Shown here: positions 1 to 6,766 of the stretch, piece by piece
Layout: each line of letters opens with the position of its first letter
Position numbering within the stretch: the first letter of the stretch is position 1
DNA from: Clostridia bacterium
GTDB taxonomy: Bacteria > Bacillota > Clostridia > Oscillospirales > Acutalibacteraceae
Length of the DNA: 64,000 bases
Assembly (NCBI GenBank): GCA_017626295.1
Contig: JAGAJB010000036.1
Coordinates: forward strand, 1 to 64,000
Direction of reading: 5' to 3'
Made by a program: the position numbers and the translations under genes
The notes under the pieces: model-generated
What the model saw: only the letters and a program-made list of their open reading frames with translations
Databases searched by the model: none
Told to the model about the DNA's origin: nothing

Positions 1-56
1 ATGATACCCGCTTCGTACAGAACAACAACTTCCAATTTACAGAGGTAATATTATGA
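1..56 (+). CDS. C-terminal end of an upstream gene, cut by the window edge
   Basis: Reading from base 3 the frame is open and ends at a TGA at 54-56 with the tail DTRFVQNNNFQFTEVIL. The stop overlaps the ATG of the next gene (ATGA, 53-56), the usual sign of translational coupling, so the two are probably in one operon. A second frame from base 1 also closes at 46-48, but it lacks the overlap geometry. Too little protein is left to assign a family. Confidence 0.45.
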   Translation, partial: DTRFVQNNNFQFTEVIL

Positions 57-370
57 TTACATATTCGATAATTATGTTTTTGACAGCGGTACTTTTTGCT
101 GTGCTTGGTGTTGCGATATATCGGGGAAAAACCAATTTGATTCATGATTATCATCAAACAAACGTTACCGATAAAGCCGCATACGGAAAATCTTTCGGAA
201 AAGCCATGTTTATTATTTCAACGGCACTTTTGCTTAGCGGAATAGTAAGTCTGCTGGGAGATTCGGAAAAGATTACATTGGTTGCGGTTGCAGTATTAAT
301 TGTTGGATTAATAATCGGATTTATCTGCATTTTTTGCGTGCAGAAAAAATATAATAACGGTGTTTTCTGA
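53..370 (+). CDS. DUF3784 family small membrane protein
   Basis: This is a 105-residue integral membrane protein with a hydrophobic helix at about 4-24 and two more at about 52-70 and 75-97. Between helices 1 and 2 lies a polar segment with RGKTNLIHDYHQ and a following KAAYGKSFGKAM, the recognisable signature of the DUF3784 family, common in Firmicutes and without a known biochemical role. The start ATG overlaps the stop of the gene before it and has AGAGG upstream (41-45). A strong hairpin terminator lies 70 bases downstream, so it is probably the last gene of its transcript. Family identification is fairly secure; function is unknown. Confidence 0.75.
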   Translation: MITYSIIMFLTAVLFAVLGVAIYRGKTNLIHDYHQTNVTDKAAYGKSFGKAMFIISTALLLSGIVSLLGDSEKITLVAVAVLIVGLIIGFICIFCVQKKYNNGVF

Positions 371-410
371 TTGACAAATTCCAATTTATCGGGCTGTTTT
401 GAGTGATTTC

Positions 411-460
411 AATTTTTGACAAAAACAAGTTGTAAACACAAAAAATCAAGGACTTCTTCG
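411..460 (+). repeat. 50-bp perfect direct repeat, copy 1
   Basis: The 50 bases here are identical to 2044-2093. The copy ends in the loop of the intact terminator hairpin at 441-476. The two copies bracket the hairpin array and the FAD oxidoreductase gene. Identity was checked by eye, base by base. Confidence 0.9.
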
Positions 461-478
461 GAAGTCCTTGATTTTTTT
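441..478 (+). terminator. Strong intrinsic terminator
   Basis: A 16-bp perfect stem (441-456 with 461-476) closed by a TTCG tetraloop, with a T-rich tail inside and after the 3' arm. It ends the DUF3784 transcript. Confidence 0.85.
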
Positions 479-480
479 AT

Positions 481-661
481 CCAAGCCGAAGGATTGGTAT
501 GTAATGCCGTCAGGCGTATGTAATCAGCGAAGCTGTATGTCATCACCTTGGTGTATGCAATCTTCGGATTGATTACATGCATTTCTACGAAATGAATACA
601 TACACAACTTCGTTGTGATTACATTCCGTCTGCGACGGATTACATACAATGCTTCGCATTG
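481..661. repeat. Array of eight small hairpins with mirrored 8-bp linkers
   Basis: Short palindromic hairpins follow one another without gaps: 506-515 (GCC/GGC), 525-535 (CAGC/GCTG), 544-553 (CACC/GGTG), 559-570 (AATC/GATT), 580-594 (CATTTC/GAAATG), 603-617 (CACAAC/GTTGTG), 625-639 (TCCGTC/GACGGA) and 647-661 (CAATGC/GCATTG). In the left half they are joined by TATGTAAT-like linkers (498, 517, 536, 554). In the right half they are joined by its reverse complement, ATTACATA-like (571, 595, 618, 639). The linkers can therefore pair across the centre, giving a trunk with side hairpins. An imperfect CCAA/TTGG hairpin at 481-497 may be a ninth unit. There is no open reading frame of note. Confidence 0.8.
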
Positions 662-684
662 ATTTTTTTGACACCCGCACCTGA

Positions 685-713
685 TTGTAATTATTGCTTA
701 TATGTGATATAAT
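685..713 (+). promoter_or_regulatory. Sigma-A-type promoter of the FAD oxidoreductase
   Basis: TTGTAA at 685-690 and a perfect TATAAT at 708-713 are separated by exactly 17 bp, 44 bp before the ATG at 757. The stretch 705-720, which contains the -10 box, recurs exactly at 4823-4838. Confidence 0.7.
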
Positions 714-756
714 CAGTTCGGAAAAACTTATACTTTTTATAGTCAGAGGTATTATT

Positions 757-2013
757 ATGAAATACAATCTTATTGTTGCAGGCGGAGGACTCAGCGGTGT
801 TGCAGCAGCAGTCAGTGCGGCCCGTGAAGGTCTGAAGGTTATGCTTGTAGAAAAATCAGGCTGTCTCGGAGGTGCAATCTCCAACAACCTTGTTTACCCC
901 TTTATGCCTTATTGGACAAAGCAAAAAGACGGTAACGATGTTGGCAAAAAATATCTCTCTCAAGGAATTTTTAAGGAAATGAAAGTGCGTCACGACAGAT
1001 ATGTTGATGACTGCAAAGATCACGAATTCAATTCGGAATATTTCAAAATAGTTCTTGATGATATGACAGCCGAAGCAGGCGTTGACGTTCTTTTTCACGC
1101 TGTTGTATATGATGTAAAAACCGATAACAGAAAAATTTCATCTGTTGAAATCACTGCAAAAGCACAAAAAATAACAGTTGAAGCGGATTTCTTTATTGAT
1201 GCAACCGGTGACGGAGATTTATTTTATCTTGCCGGTTGTGATTATCAATTGGGTCGTGAAAGCGACAGCCTTTGTCAGCCGATGACAACATGTTTCAGAA
1301 TGAGCGGAGTTGACCTTGACCTTTTTACCGAAGAAAGACCCCGTTTGCAAGAGCTTTACAAGGAGAAACAGGCAAAGGGAGAAATAACAAATCCCAGAGA
1401 GAATATTCTTGTTTTCTTCGGTGTGGGTGAAGATGTTCTGCACTTCAACTCCACCCGTGTCGTTATGCTTGATCCGACAAATCCGTTTGACGTGAGCAAG
1501 GCGGAAGTTGTTGCAAGGAAACAAATTCATGAGCTTATCGGATTTCTGAAGGAGAATTCAAATGCATTTACTGAAAGTGCTTTAATTTCCGTTGCTGTAA
1601 ATATCGGTGTCAGGGAAAGCAGAAAACTTAAAGGTGTTCACATCCTCACAGGTGATGAACTGATCAACTGTACCCGCTTTGAGGATTCAATTGCACTCGG
1701 CAATTATGATATAGATATTCACAGTCCTACGGGAACAGGAACAAGTCACAGGTATTTTGCAGACGGAGAGTTTTATACAATTCCTTACCGCTCTCTCTTG
1801 CCAAAGGAATATGATAATCTTCTTGTTGCGGGTCGCTCAATTTCTGCGACACACGAGGCTCAGGCATCGGTCAGAATAATGCCGATTTGTTGTTGCCTGG
1901 GTGAAGCTGCAGGTACGGCGGTTGCCATAGCGCATAACACAAATAAAAATCTGCATACTGTCGATATAAAAAAATTACAAAAAATGCTCACAGAAAACGG
2001 AGCTGTGCTGTAG
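757..2013 (+). CDS. FAD-dependent oxidoreductase (FAD_oxidored family)
   Basis: This predicted flavoenzyme of about 418 residues opens with a Rossmann dinucleotide-binding motif (VAGGGLSGVAAAV, near residue 7) and an acidic/basic end of strand 2 (LVEKSG). It also has an ATGDGD motif in mid-protein and a C-terminal VAGRSIS...GEAAGTAVA block that closes the FAD site. This layout is typical of the FAD-dependent oxidoreductases often found beside polysaccharide-degrading genes; the substrate cannot be read from the sequence. I chose ATG 757 over an upstream TTG-type start because AGAGG lies 8 bases before it and the GxGxxG motif then sits at the normal distance. The gene has its own promoter and lies between two 50-bp direct repeats. 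Confidence 0.85.
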   Translation: MKYNLIVAGGGLSGVAAAVSAAREGLKVMLVEKSGCLGGAISNNLVYPFMPYWTKQKDGNDVGKKYLSQGIFKEMKVRHDRYVDDCKDHEFNSEYFKIVLDDMTAEAGVDVLFHAVVYDVKTDNRKISSVEITAKAQKITVEADFFIDATGDGDLFYLAGCDYQLGRESDSLCQPMTTCFRMSGVDLDLFTEERPRLQELYKEKQAKGEITNPRENILVFFGVGEDVLHFNSTRVVMLDPTNPFDVSKAEVVARKQIHELIGFLKENSNAFTESALISVAVNIGVRESRKLKGVHILTGDELINCTRFEDSIALGNYDIDIHSPTGTGTSHRYFADGEFYTIPYRSLLPKEYDNLLVAGRSISATHEAQASVRIMPICCCLGEAAGTAVAIAHNTNKNLHTVDIKKLQKMLTENGAVL

Positions 2014-2043
2014 TTCAAAAAATCCATTTTGACGCGTCATTTT

Positions 2044-2093
2044 AATTTTTGACAAAAACAAGTTGTAAACACAAAAAATCAAGGACTTCTTCG
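2044..2093 (+). repeat. 50-bp perfect direct repeat, copy 2
   Basis: Identical to 411-460. Here the 3' arm of the terminator hairpin is missing: after the shared TTCG the sequence continues ACAGTCTG. This copy therefore looks like a truncated derivative of the copy 1 terminator. Confidence 0.9.
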
Positions 2094-2101
2094 ACAGTCT
2101 G

Positions 2102-2129
2102 AAATGCAAGGCTTTGCCTTGCATTTTTT
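2102..2129 (+). terminator. Intrinsic terminator after the FAD oxidoreductase
   Basis: A perfect 11-bp stem (2102-2112 with 2116-2126), a three-base TTT loop and a run of six T. It probably replaces the broken terminator just upstream. Confidence 0.8.
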
Positions 2130-2147
2130 ATTTTATAATATTATAAT
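2119..2147 (+). promoter_or_regulatory. Likely promoter of the beta-helix protein
   Basis: TTGCAT (2119-2124) and TATAAT (2142-2147) with a 17-bp spacer. The -35 box lies inside the 3' arm of the terminator, a compact arrangement. Confidence 0.5.
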
Positions 2148-2185
2148 TATTTCAACCAACCAGAATCCAAGGGGGATTTATTTCT

Positions 2186-4825
2186 ATGAAGGAAACCATA
2201 AAAACAAAAATATTCGGAACAATTTGTCTTGTTTTAGGCATAGTTTTTTCAATTGTCGGTTTGTATTACTACCATATGCAATATCTCTGCTATGAATATA
2301 CACCGCTTCAGTTTATTCTCGGCTTTGTTGTTTGTCTTGGCGGAGCATTGCTTTCAATACCGCTGAGCAAAAAAGCAGATAAAAAGAAAAAAGTATTAAA
2401 TGCAGTTTTTACGGCTTTGGTTATTGCGTTTGTCCTTATAGGACTTATGTTTTTGATAAATGCCGTAATCGGCAACGGCGAACTTAAACTGGCGGCAATG
2501 GTTATTCCTGTGTATCTCACGTTCATTATAACTTCTGTTATGGCTCTGCTTTGTGTGTTCAGGATATTCAACAACAAGATTTTAAAAGTGATTCTCAGCG
2601 TACTTATTGTTATCGGTTTTCTCTTCGGAAGTCATTCATATATCAAATCACATATTTACGTTTTGCTTTACGAAGATTACACTGCTCCTACACCTGTTAT
2701 TTCAACAGTATCAAAAGAAAAGAATGATGATAAAATGATTATCGGCGATTTTTATGTTAGTACAAACGGCAATGATGAAAACAGTGGTACAAAAGATTCA
2801 CCGTTTCTGACAATTGAAAAAGCGGTTGAAACTGTAAGAAATACAGATAAATCAGGCAAAAACGGTATTACGGTTTGCATAGAAGGCGGTGAATACCGTG
2901 TGTCTTCCCTTAATTTTACCAAAGAGGATTCAGGTACAGAGGAATGTCCCGTAACATACTGTTCTTATAACGGTGAGGTTGTTATCAATGGTGGTATAAC
3001 ACTTGATACCTACGACTTTAAAAATGTAAAAAGTTATCGCGAAATTGCAGAAAGACTTTCTGCCGATGCTCAGGAAAAGGTTGTGGTCGTTGACCTTACA
3101 AAATCACCGTATTCGCTCACAAGCGACGATTGGGGTAAAATTTACGCAATCGGCTCTTACCATACAGCAGATAATTATGACGGCGATTATACAGGTCCTC
3201 TTTATTGCGAACTTTTCGTTGATGACATCAGACAAACCGTTGCAAGATACCCCGATAATGAATATCTTTATACCGAAGAAGTTGTAAAAACAGGCTTGGG
3301 CAAGGAATCCGACGGTGCGCTTACAGAGGTTAAAGATTGGTATGAAATCCGTAATCCCGAACCGGATATTTACAAAGTGAATCCTGAACTTGCAAAGAGA
3401 ATTTCAGGCTGGAAAAACCTTGATGATGTGTGGATGTTCGGCTATTGGAAATATGACTGGGCGGATGCTTCAACTCCCATAGGAAGTTTTAATAAAGATA
3501 CTCGCGAACTTTCTCCCAGGTTTGTTAGTCTTTACGGAACAAAAGAAGATGCACCGTACTATTTTTTCAATGTTCTTGAAGAACTTTCTGCACCCGGAGA
3601 ATGGTATCTCGACAGAGAAAAGGGACTCCTTTGTATGTGGGAACCTGAAAATAAGGATAATGCAGAAATTATTCTTTCTCTCTCACTCAATCCCGTAATA
3701 AATTCTGAGGCTGATTACATCACCTTTGACGGATTAACCGTAAAAGGAACACGAAGTGACGGTGTAGTTGTAACAGGCAATAACAACTCTGTTCAGAATT
3801 GTCTTATCAAAAATGTTGCAGGCAATGCTCTTGTTATGAACGGAAGCAATAACCTTGCATATAATAACGAAATCACCCGTACCGGAAAAGGCGGAATTAT
3901 TATTTCCGGCGGTGATACAGAAACCCTTACTCCCGGTAACAGCAAGGCTGACAACAATTACATCCACGATTGGTCGGAAATTTACCAGACCTATCAGCCT
4001 GCCGTTACTCTTGAAGGGGTGGGAAATATTTGTTCTCACAACGAAATGGCGAACTCTCCTCACGAAGCAATTACATATAAAGGTAACAATCACATTATTG
4101 AATATAATCTTATCCACGATGTATGTCTTCTTTCGGATGATGCGGGTGCAATTTATTCGGGAAGAAGTTGGGTGTGGTACGGCAATGTTGTAAGATACAA
4201 TTGTATTTATAACGTCGGTTCGGAAAATCACAGACCCGACGGTATTTATCTTGATGATGCGGTTTCGGGTCATCAGATTTACGGCAATCTTCTTATCAAT
4301 ATTCCCAGCAACTCAATTCACGTCGGCGGCGGCAGAGATAACATCATAACCAATAACATCATCGTTAACCCCGGCAACAATGCTCTGAGATTTGATGACA
4401 GAGCAAGAGAGGGTGCTCTTGAAAACGGGTGGTTTACTCACGCTTACGTAGACAGTGGTGATATGTGGGAAGCACTGTATAATTCACCCTGGCAGAGTGA
4501 AACCTGGCAAAATGCATTCCCCGAATACAAGAACTGCACAGACGATGTTTCAAAATCAGATTCGCCTGATTATATTCCCAACCCTGCAAGCACCTTCAAA
4601 AATAATATTATCATCAATAAAAATATGGAATATGGCGAGATTTACAACTCCGTATGGCAGTTTAGCGATATAAGCGAAAACGTAATATTTAATGTAGGCA
4701 AATGCGATGAAATCTTTGTCGATCCCGATAACGGAGATTATAATATCAAGGATATTGATGAAATCAGAAAGGACGCTCCCGATTTTAAAGAAATTCCTCT
4801 TGATATGATCGGTAGGGTAAACTGA
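2186..4825 (+). CDS. Membrane-anchored right-handed beta-helix protein, GH141-like
   Basis: This is an 879-residue protein in two parts. Residues about 8-152 form five hydrophobic helices. From about residue 188 a right-handed parallel beta-helix begins with FYVSTNGNDENSG, the usual opening of DUF1565 and GH141-type glycosidase proteins. An ELFVDDIRQTVARYP segment and a DGLTVKGTRSDGV start of the helical ladder follow. Asn-rich coils (NNNSVQNC, NYIHDWS, NNIIVNPG) mark successive rungs. GH141 members act on fucosylated or xylan-type plant glycans, but catalytic residues cannot be assigned here, so activity is inference. Five membrane helices fused to such a domain are unusual, since most relatives are secreted. 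Start ATG 2186 has AAGGGGG upstream. Confidence 0.75.
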   Translation: MKETIKTKIFGTICLVLGIVFSIVGLYYYHMQYLCYEYTPLQFILGFVVCLGGALLSIPLSKKADKKKKVLNAVFTALVIAFVLIGLMFLINAVIGNGELKLAAMVIPVYLTFIITSVMALLCVFRIFNNKILKVILSVLIVIGFLFGSHSYIKSHIYVLLYEDYTAPTPVISTVSKEKNDDKMIIGDFYVSTNGNDENSGTKDSPFLTIEKAVETVRNTDKSGKNGITVCIEGGEYRVSSLNFTKEDSGTEECPVTYCSYNGEVVINGGITLDTYDFKNVKSYREIAERLSADAQEKVVVVDLTKSPYSLTSDDWGKIYAIGSYHTADNYDGDYTGPLYCELFVDDIRQTVARYPDNEYLYTEEVVKTGLGKESDGALTEVKDWYEIRNPEPDIYKVNPELAKRISGWKNLDDVWMFGYWKYDWADASTPIGSFNKDTRELSPRFVSLYGTKEDAPYYFFNVLEELSAPGEWYLDREKGLLCMWEPENKDNAEIILSLSLNPVINSEADYITFDGLTVKGTRSDGVVVTGNNNSVQNCLIKNVAGNALVMNGSNNLAYNNEITRTGKGGIIISGGDTETLTPGNSKADNNYIHDWSEIYQTYQPAVTLEGVGNICSHNEMANSPHEAITYKGNNHIIEYNLIHDVCLLSDDAGAIYSGRSWVWYGNVVRYNCIYNVGSENHRPDGIYLDDAVSGHQIYGNLLINIPSNSIHVGGGRDNIITNNIIVNPGNNALRFDDRAREGALENGWFTHAYVDSGDMWEALYNSPWQSETWQNAFPEYKNCTDDVSKSDSPDYIPNPASTFKNNIIINKNMEYGEIYNSVWQFSDISENVIFNVGKCDEIFVDPDNGDYNIKDIDEIRKDAPDFKEIPLDMIGRVN

Positions 4826-4994
4826 TATAATCAGTTCGATAAACGAGAAGTAATAGGTGAGTTTTTATGGCATTAACAGTCAATATTTACTATTAGGGAT
4901 AAAGTGTTTATAAAAGAATAATAACTTCCGGTAGTTTTCACAAGTTTCATTGAGACCGCTGTACTTGATTGTGGATTTATATTTGGTGTGATAA
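4826..4994 (+). pseudogene. Intergenic stretch with a possible dead gene start
   Basis: A ribosome-binding-like AGGTGAG precedes ATG 4867, which reads MALTVNIYY and then hits TAG at 4894-4896. That opening resembles the start of small antibiotic-biosynthesis-monooxygenase proteins, but nothing more than nine codons can be compared. The 16-bp promoter-like element shared with 705-720 sits just upstream (4823-4838). It is probably a decayed or truncated gene; this is weakly supported. Confidence 0.25.
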
Positions 4995-5225
4995 AATGTA
5001 AGAATTTTCATTAATTATAAAGCCGATTGTGTTATTCAGATAAATCACAATAATGATATAGTTATTGACGCAGTTACTTCTCAGAACAGGTTACTGATTG
5101 ATAGTATGATATTTGTCTCTTTAGGGCTTTGCGTTCTTGTTTTTTCTGTTGTATTCGTCGGCTTTTCTTTGAGAAAAATCATTCAATTAAAGAGAGAAAA
5201 ACAGGAATATATGAAAAACAGTTAA
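4995..5225 (+). pseudogene. Remnant of a small single-helix membrane protein
   Basis: A frame open from just after a TAA (4992-4994) runs 76 codons to TAA 5223-5225. It has an acidic/polar part (NHNNDIVIDAV), one convincing membrane helix (SMIFVSLGLCVLVFSVVFVGF) and a basic tail (LRKIIQLKREKQEYMKNS), so it looks coding. No ATG, GTG or TTG starts the long version. The only ATG is at 5106, giving 39 residues with no clear ribosome site. It could be the 3' end of a broken gene or a 39-residue membrane peptide. Confidence 0.35.
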
Positions 5226-5254
5226 TCCACTATGCAGATAATGAAATTTCGTAC

Positions 5255-5283
5255 TTGTTTTAACGTAATTATTATGTTATAAT
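5255..5283 (+). promoter_or_regulatory. Promoter of the YgjV-like gene
   Basis: TTGTTT (5255-5260) and TATAAT (5278-5283) with a 17-bp spacer, 31 bp before the start codon. Confidence 0.65.
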
Positions 5284-5314
5284 TTGCAAAGTTTTGTTTG
5301 TTTAGGAGTTTATT

Positions 5315-5926
5315 ATGGAAGAAATGTTTTTGGATTATATCCAAGGTATAATTGCTGAGCCGATTGGTTCGATTTTTGTTTTTCTTGGTATGGGTGCAAT
5401 TATTGCTTCGTACTTGTTGAAGGGTAAAAGTATGAAGGTTATTCTCATCCTTGCTTTCCTCAGTAACGCTTTTGTTGCTATCGGTTATCTTTTACAAGGA
5501 CAGGGTATTAACGGCGCGGCTTCGTGCCTTACGGGTGCTGTTTTCTCAATTATCAATTTCCTGTTTGACAGTAAAAACAAGCCTGTACCGCGCCCAATGG
5601 TGGTGTTTTACGGTTTAGCCTTTGTTGGTATCAATATTGCTGTTAACTTCAAAAATATGGTCATTTTTGAGGGCGGTTTTAAGTTGATACCGGTTCAGAT
5701 TGTTCTTTGTGCACTTGCGATTTTAGGCTGCCTTGCCTTTGTTATGTGCATCGGTCAGAAAAACGGTGCTAAATATCGTTTTTGGAATATTATGAATATG
5801 CTTATGTGGTGTACATATGATATTGTTTCAATGAACTATGTTGTCCTTATAACGCACCTTATTCAGATGGGGTTTGCCGTTGTAGGAATGATAATCCACG
5901 ACAGAAAAAAGAAAGAAGAAAATTAA
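5315..5926 (+). CDS. YgjV-family inner membrane protein
   Basis: This 203-residue, very hydrophobic protein has about six membrane helices (roughly 17-35, 40-60, 65-83, 95-112, 125-147 and 160-193). The pattern LLKGKSMKVILILAFLSNAF with small-residue-rich helices matches the YgjV family (PF10688), a relative of small semi-SWEET-like membrane proteins; its substrate is not established. The start ATG has TTAGGAG nine bases upstream. It stands alone with its own promoter and shares a bidirectional terminator with the opposing operon. Confidence 0.7.
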   Translation: MEEMFLDYIQGIIAEPIGSIFVFLGMGAIIASYLLKGKSMKVILILAFLSNAFVAIGYLLQGQGINGAASCLTGAVFSIINFLFDSKNKPVPRPMVVFYGLAFVGINIAVNFKNMVIFEGGFKLIPVQIVLCALAILGCLAFVMCIGQKNGAKYRFWNIMNMLMWCTYDIVSMNYVVLITHLIQMGFAVVGMIIHDRKKKEEN

Positions 5927-5940
5927 ATTATTTTACATAA

Positions 5941-5976
5941 AAAACAGTAGCACAACTTTTGTTGCGCTACTGTTTT
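5941..5976. terminator. Bidirectional terminator between convergent genes
   Basis: A 16-bp stem with one mismatch (5941-5956 with 5961-5976), a TTTT loop, and flanking A and T runs. It serves the YgjV-like gene from the left and the TSUP gene from the right. Confidence 0.8.
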
Positions 5977-5980
5977 GCTG

Positions 5981-6751
5981 TTATGTGAGATAATCAAAAA
6001 CCAACATACCCACACCCATTATTAAAAGCCCGAAACCTAACGCTCTGTTCATAACCTTAGGTGTGGTTTTATTAGCAAATTTTGCGGTTATACGCGCTGC
6101 CACAAGGGTGAAAACAATGCAGAGAATAAGTATTGAATAATCTGTTATACCGCCACCGATGGCAAAGTGTGAAACCGCGCCCGTTAATGCGGTGAACGTC
6201 ATAATGAAAACGCTTGTTCCTACGGCTGTTTTTAATTCGTAACCGAGAACCGTGGAAAGTATTATAAGCATCATCATACCACCGCCGGCGCCTATAAATC
6301 CGCAAATAAGACCTATTGGTATACCGCAAATAAGAGATTGTATTATTGCTTGTTTCTTAGTTCTTTTGATATTGCTTTCTTTTGCCGCCATAACGGGTTT
6401 TACAATGAATTTTACACCCATCAGAAGCATTGAAAATTTTGAAAAATTCCCCATTGTTGTCTGGGGTAAGTATGATGCCGCTAAACTACCGATAACCGTA
6501 AACGCCATAACAGTTATTAGCATTACAATACCGTTTTTAACATCAATATTACCGTGTTTTTTGTAGGTGTAGGCAGATGCTGCAGAAGCCAGAACATCAG
6601 AAGCCAGCGCAATGCCGATTGCTTCATAAGGCTCTACGTTTAAAAAGGTTATTAACATCGGTGCAATAACTGCGGCAGCAGAAAGCCCCGCAATACCCGT
6701 ACCGAAACCTGCACCTGCACCGGCAATTAAACAAATAAGTATTTTTAACAT
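5981..6751 (-). CDS. TSUP-family permease (TauE/SafE type)
   Basis: This 256-residue membrane protein has seven to eight helices and the two-fold repeat of the sulfite exporter TauE/SafE family. An N-terminal GAGAGFGTGIAGLSAA is echoed by GFIGAGGGMMMLIIL in the second half. Members export or import organosulfur compounds or sulfite; the exact substrate cannot be predicted. It is the last gene of a five-gene minus-strand operon, 15 bp after the phosphatase-fold gene, and ends at the bidirectional terminator. Confidence 0.85.
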   Translation of the reverse strand: MLKILICLIAGAGAGFGTGIAGLSAAAVIAPMLITFLNVEPYEAIGIALASDVLASAASAYTYKKHGNIDVKNGIVMLITVMAFTVIGSLAASYLPQTTMGNFSKFSMLLMGVKFIVKPVMAAKESNIKRTKKQAIIQSLICGIPIGLICGFIGAGGGMMMLIILSTVLGYELKTAVGTSVFIMTFTALTGAVSHFAIGGGITDYSILILCIVFTLVAARITAKFANKTTPKVMNRALGFGLLIMGVGMLVFDYLT

Positions 6752-6766
6752 TTTTTTCCTCGATTA

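Noticed and set aside
481-661. CRISPR array
   Set aside because: The repeated unit is only 8 bp, flips orientation at the centre, and the intervening pieces are themselves palindromes; no cas genes are present.
3734-4273. A 179-codon minus-strand reading frame
   Set aside because: Antisense shadow of the beta-helix coding region, caused by the repeated Asn-rich codons.
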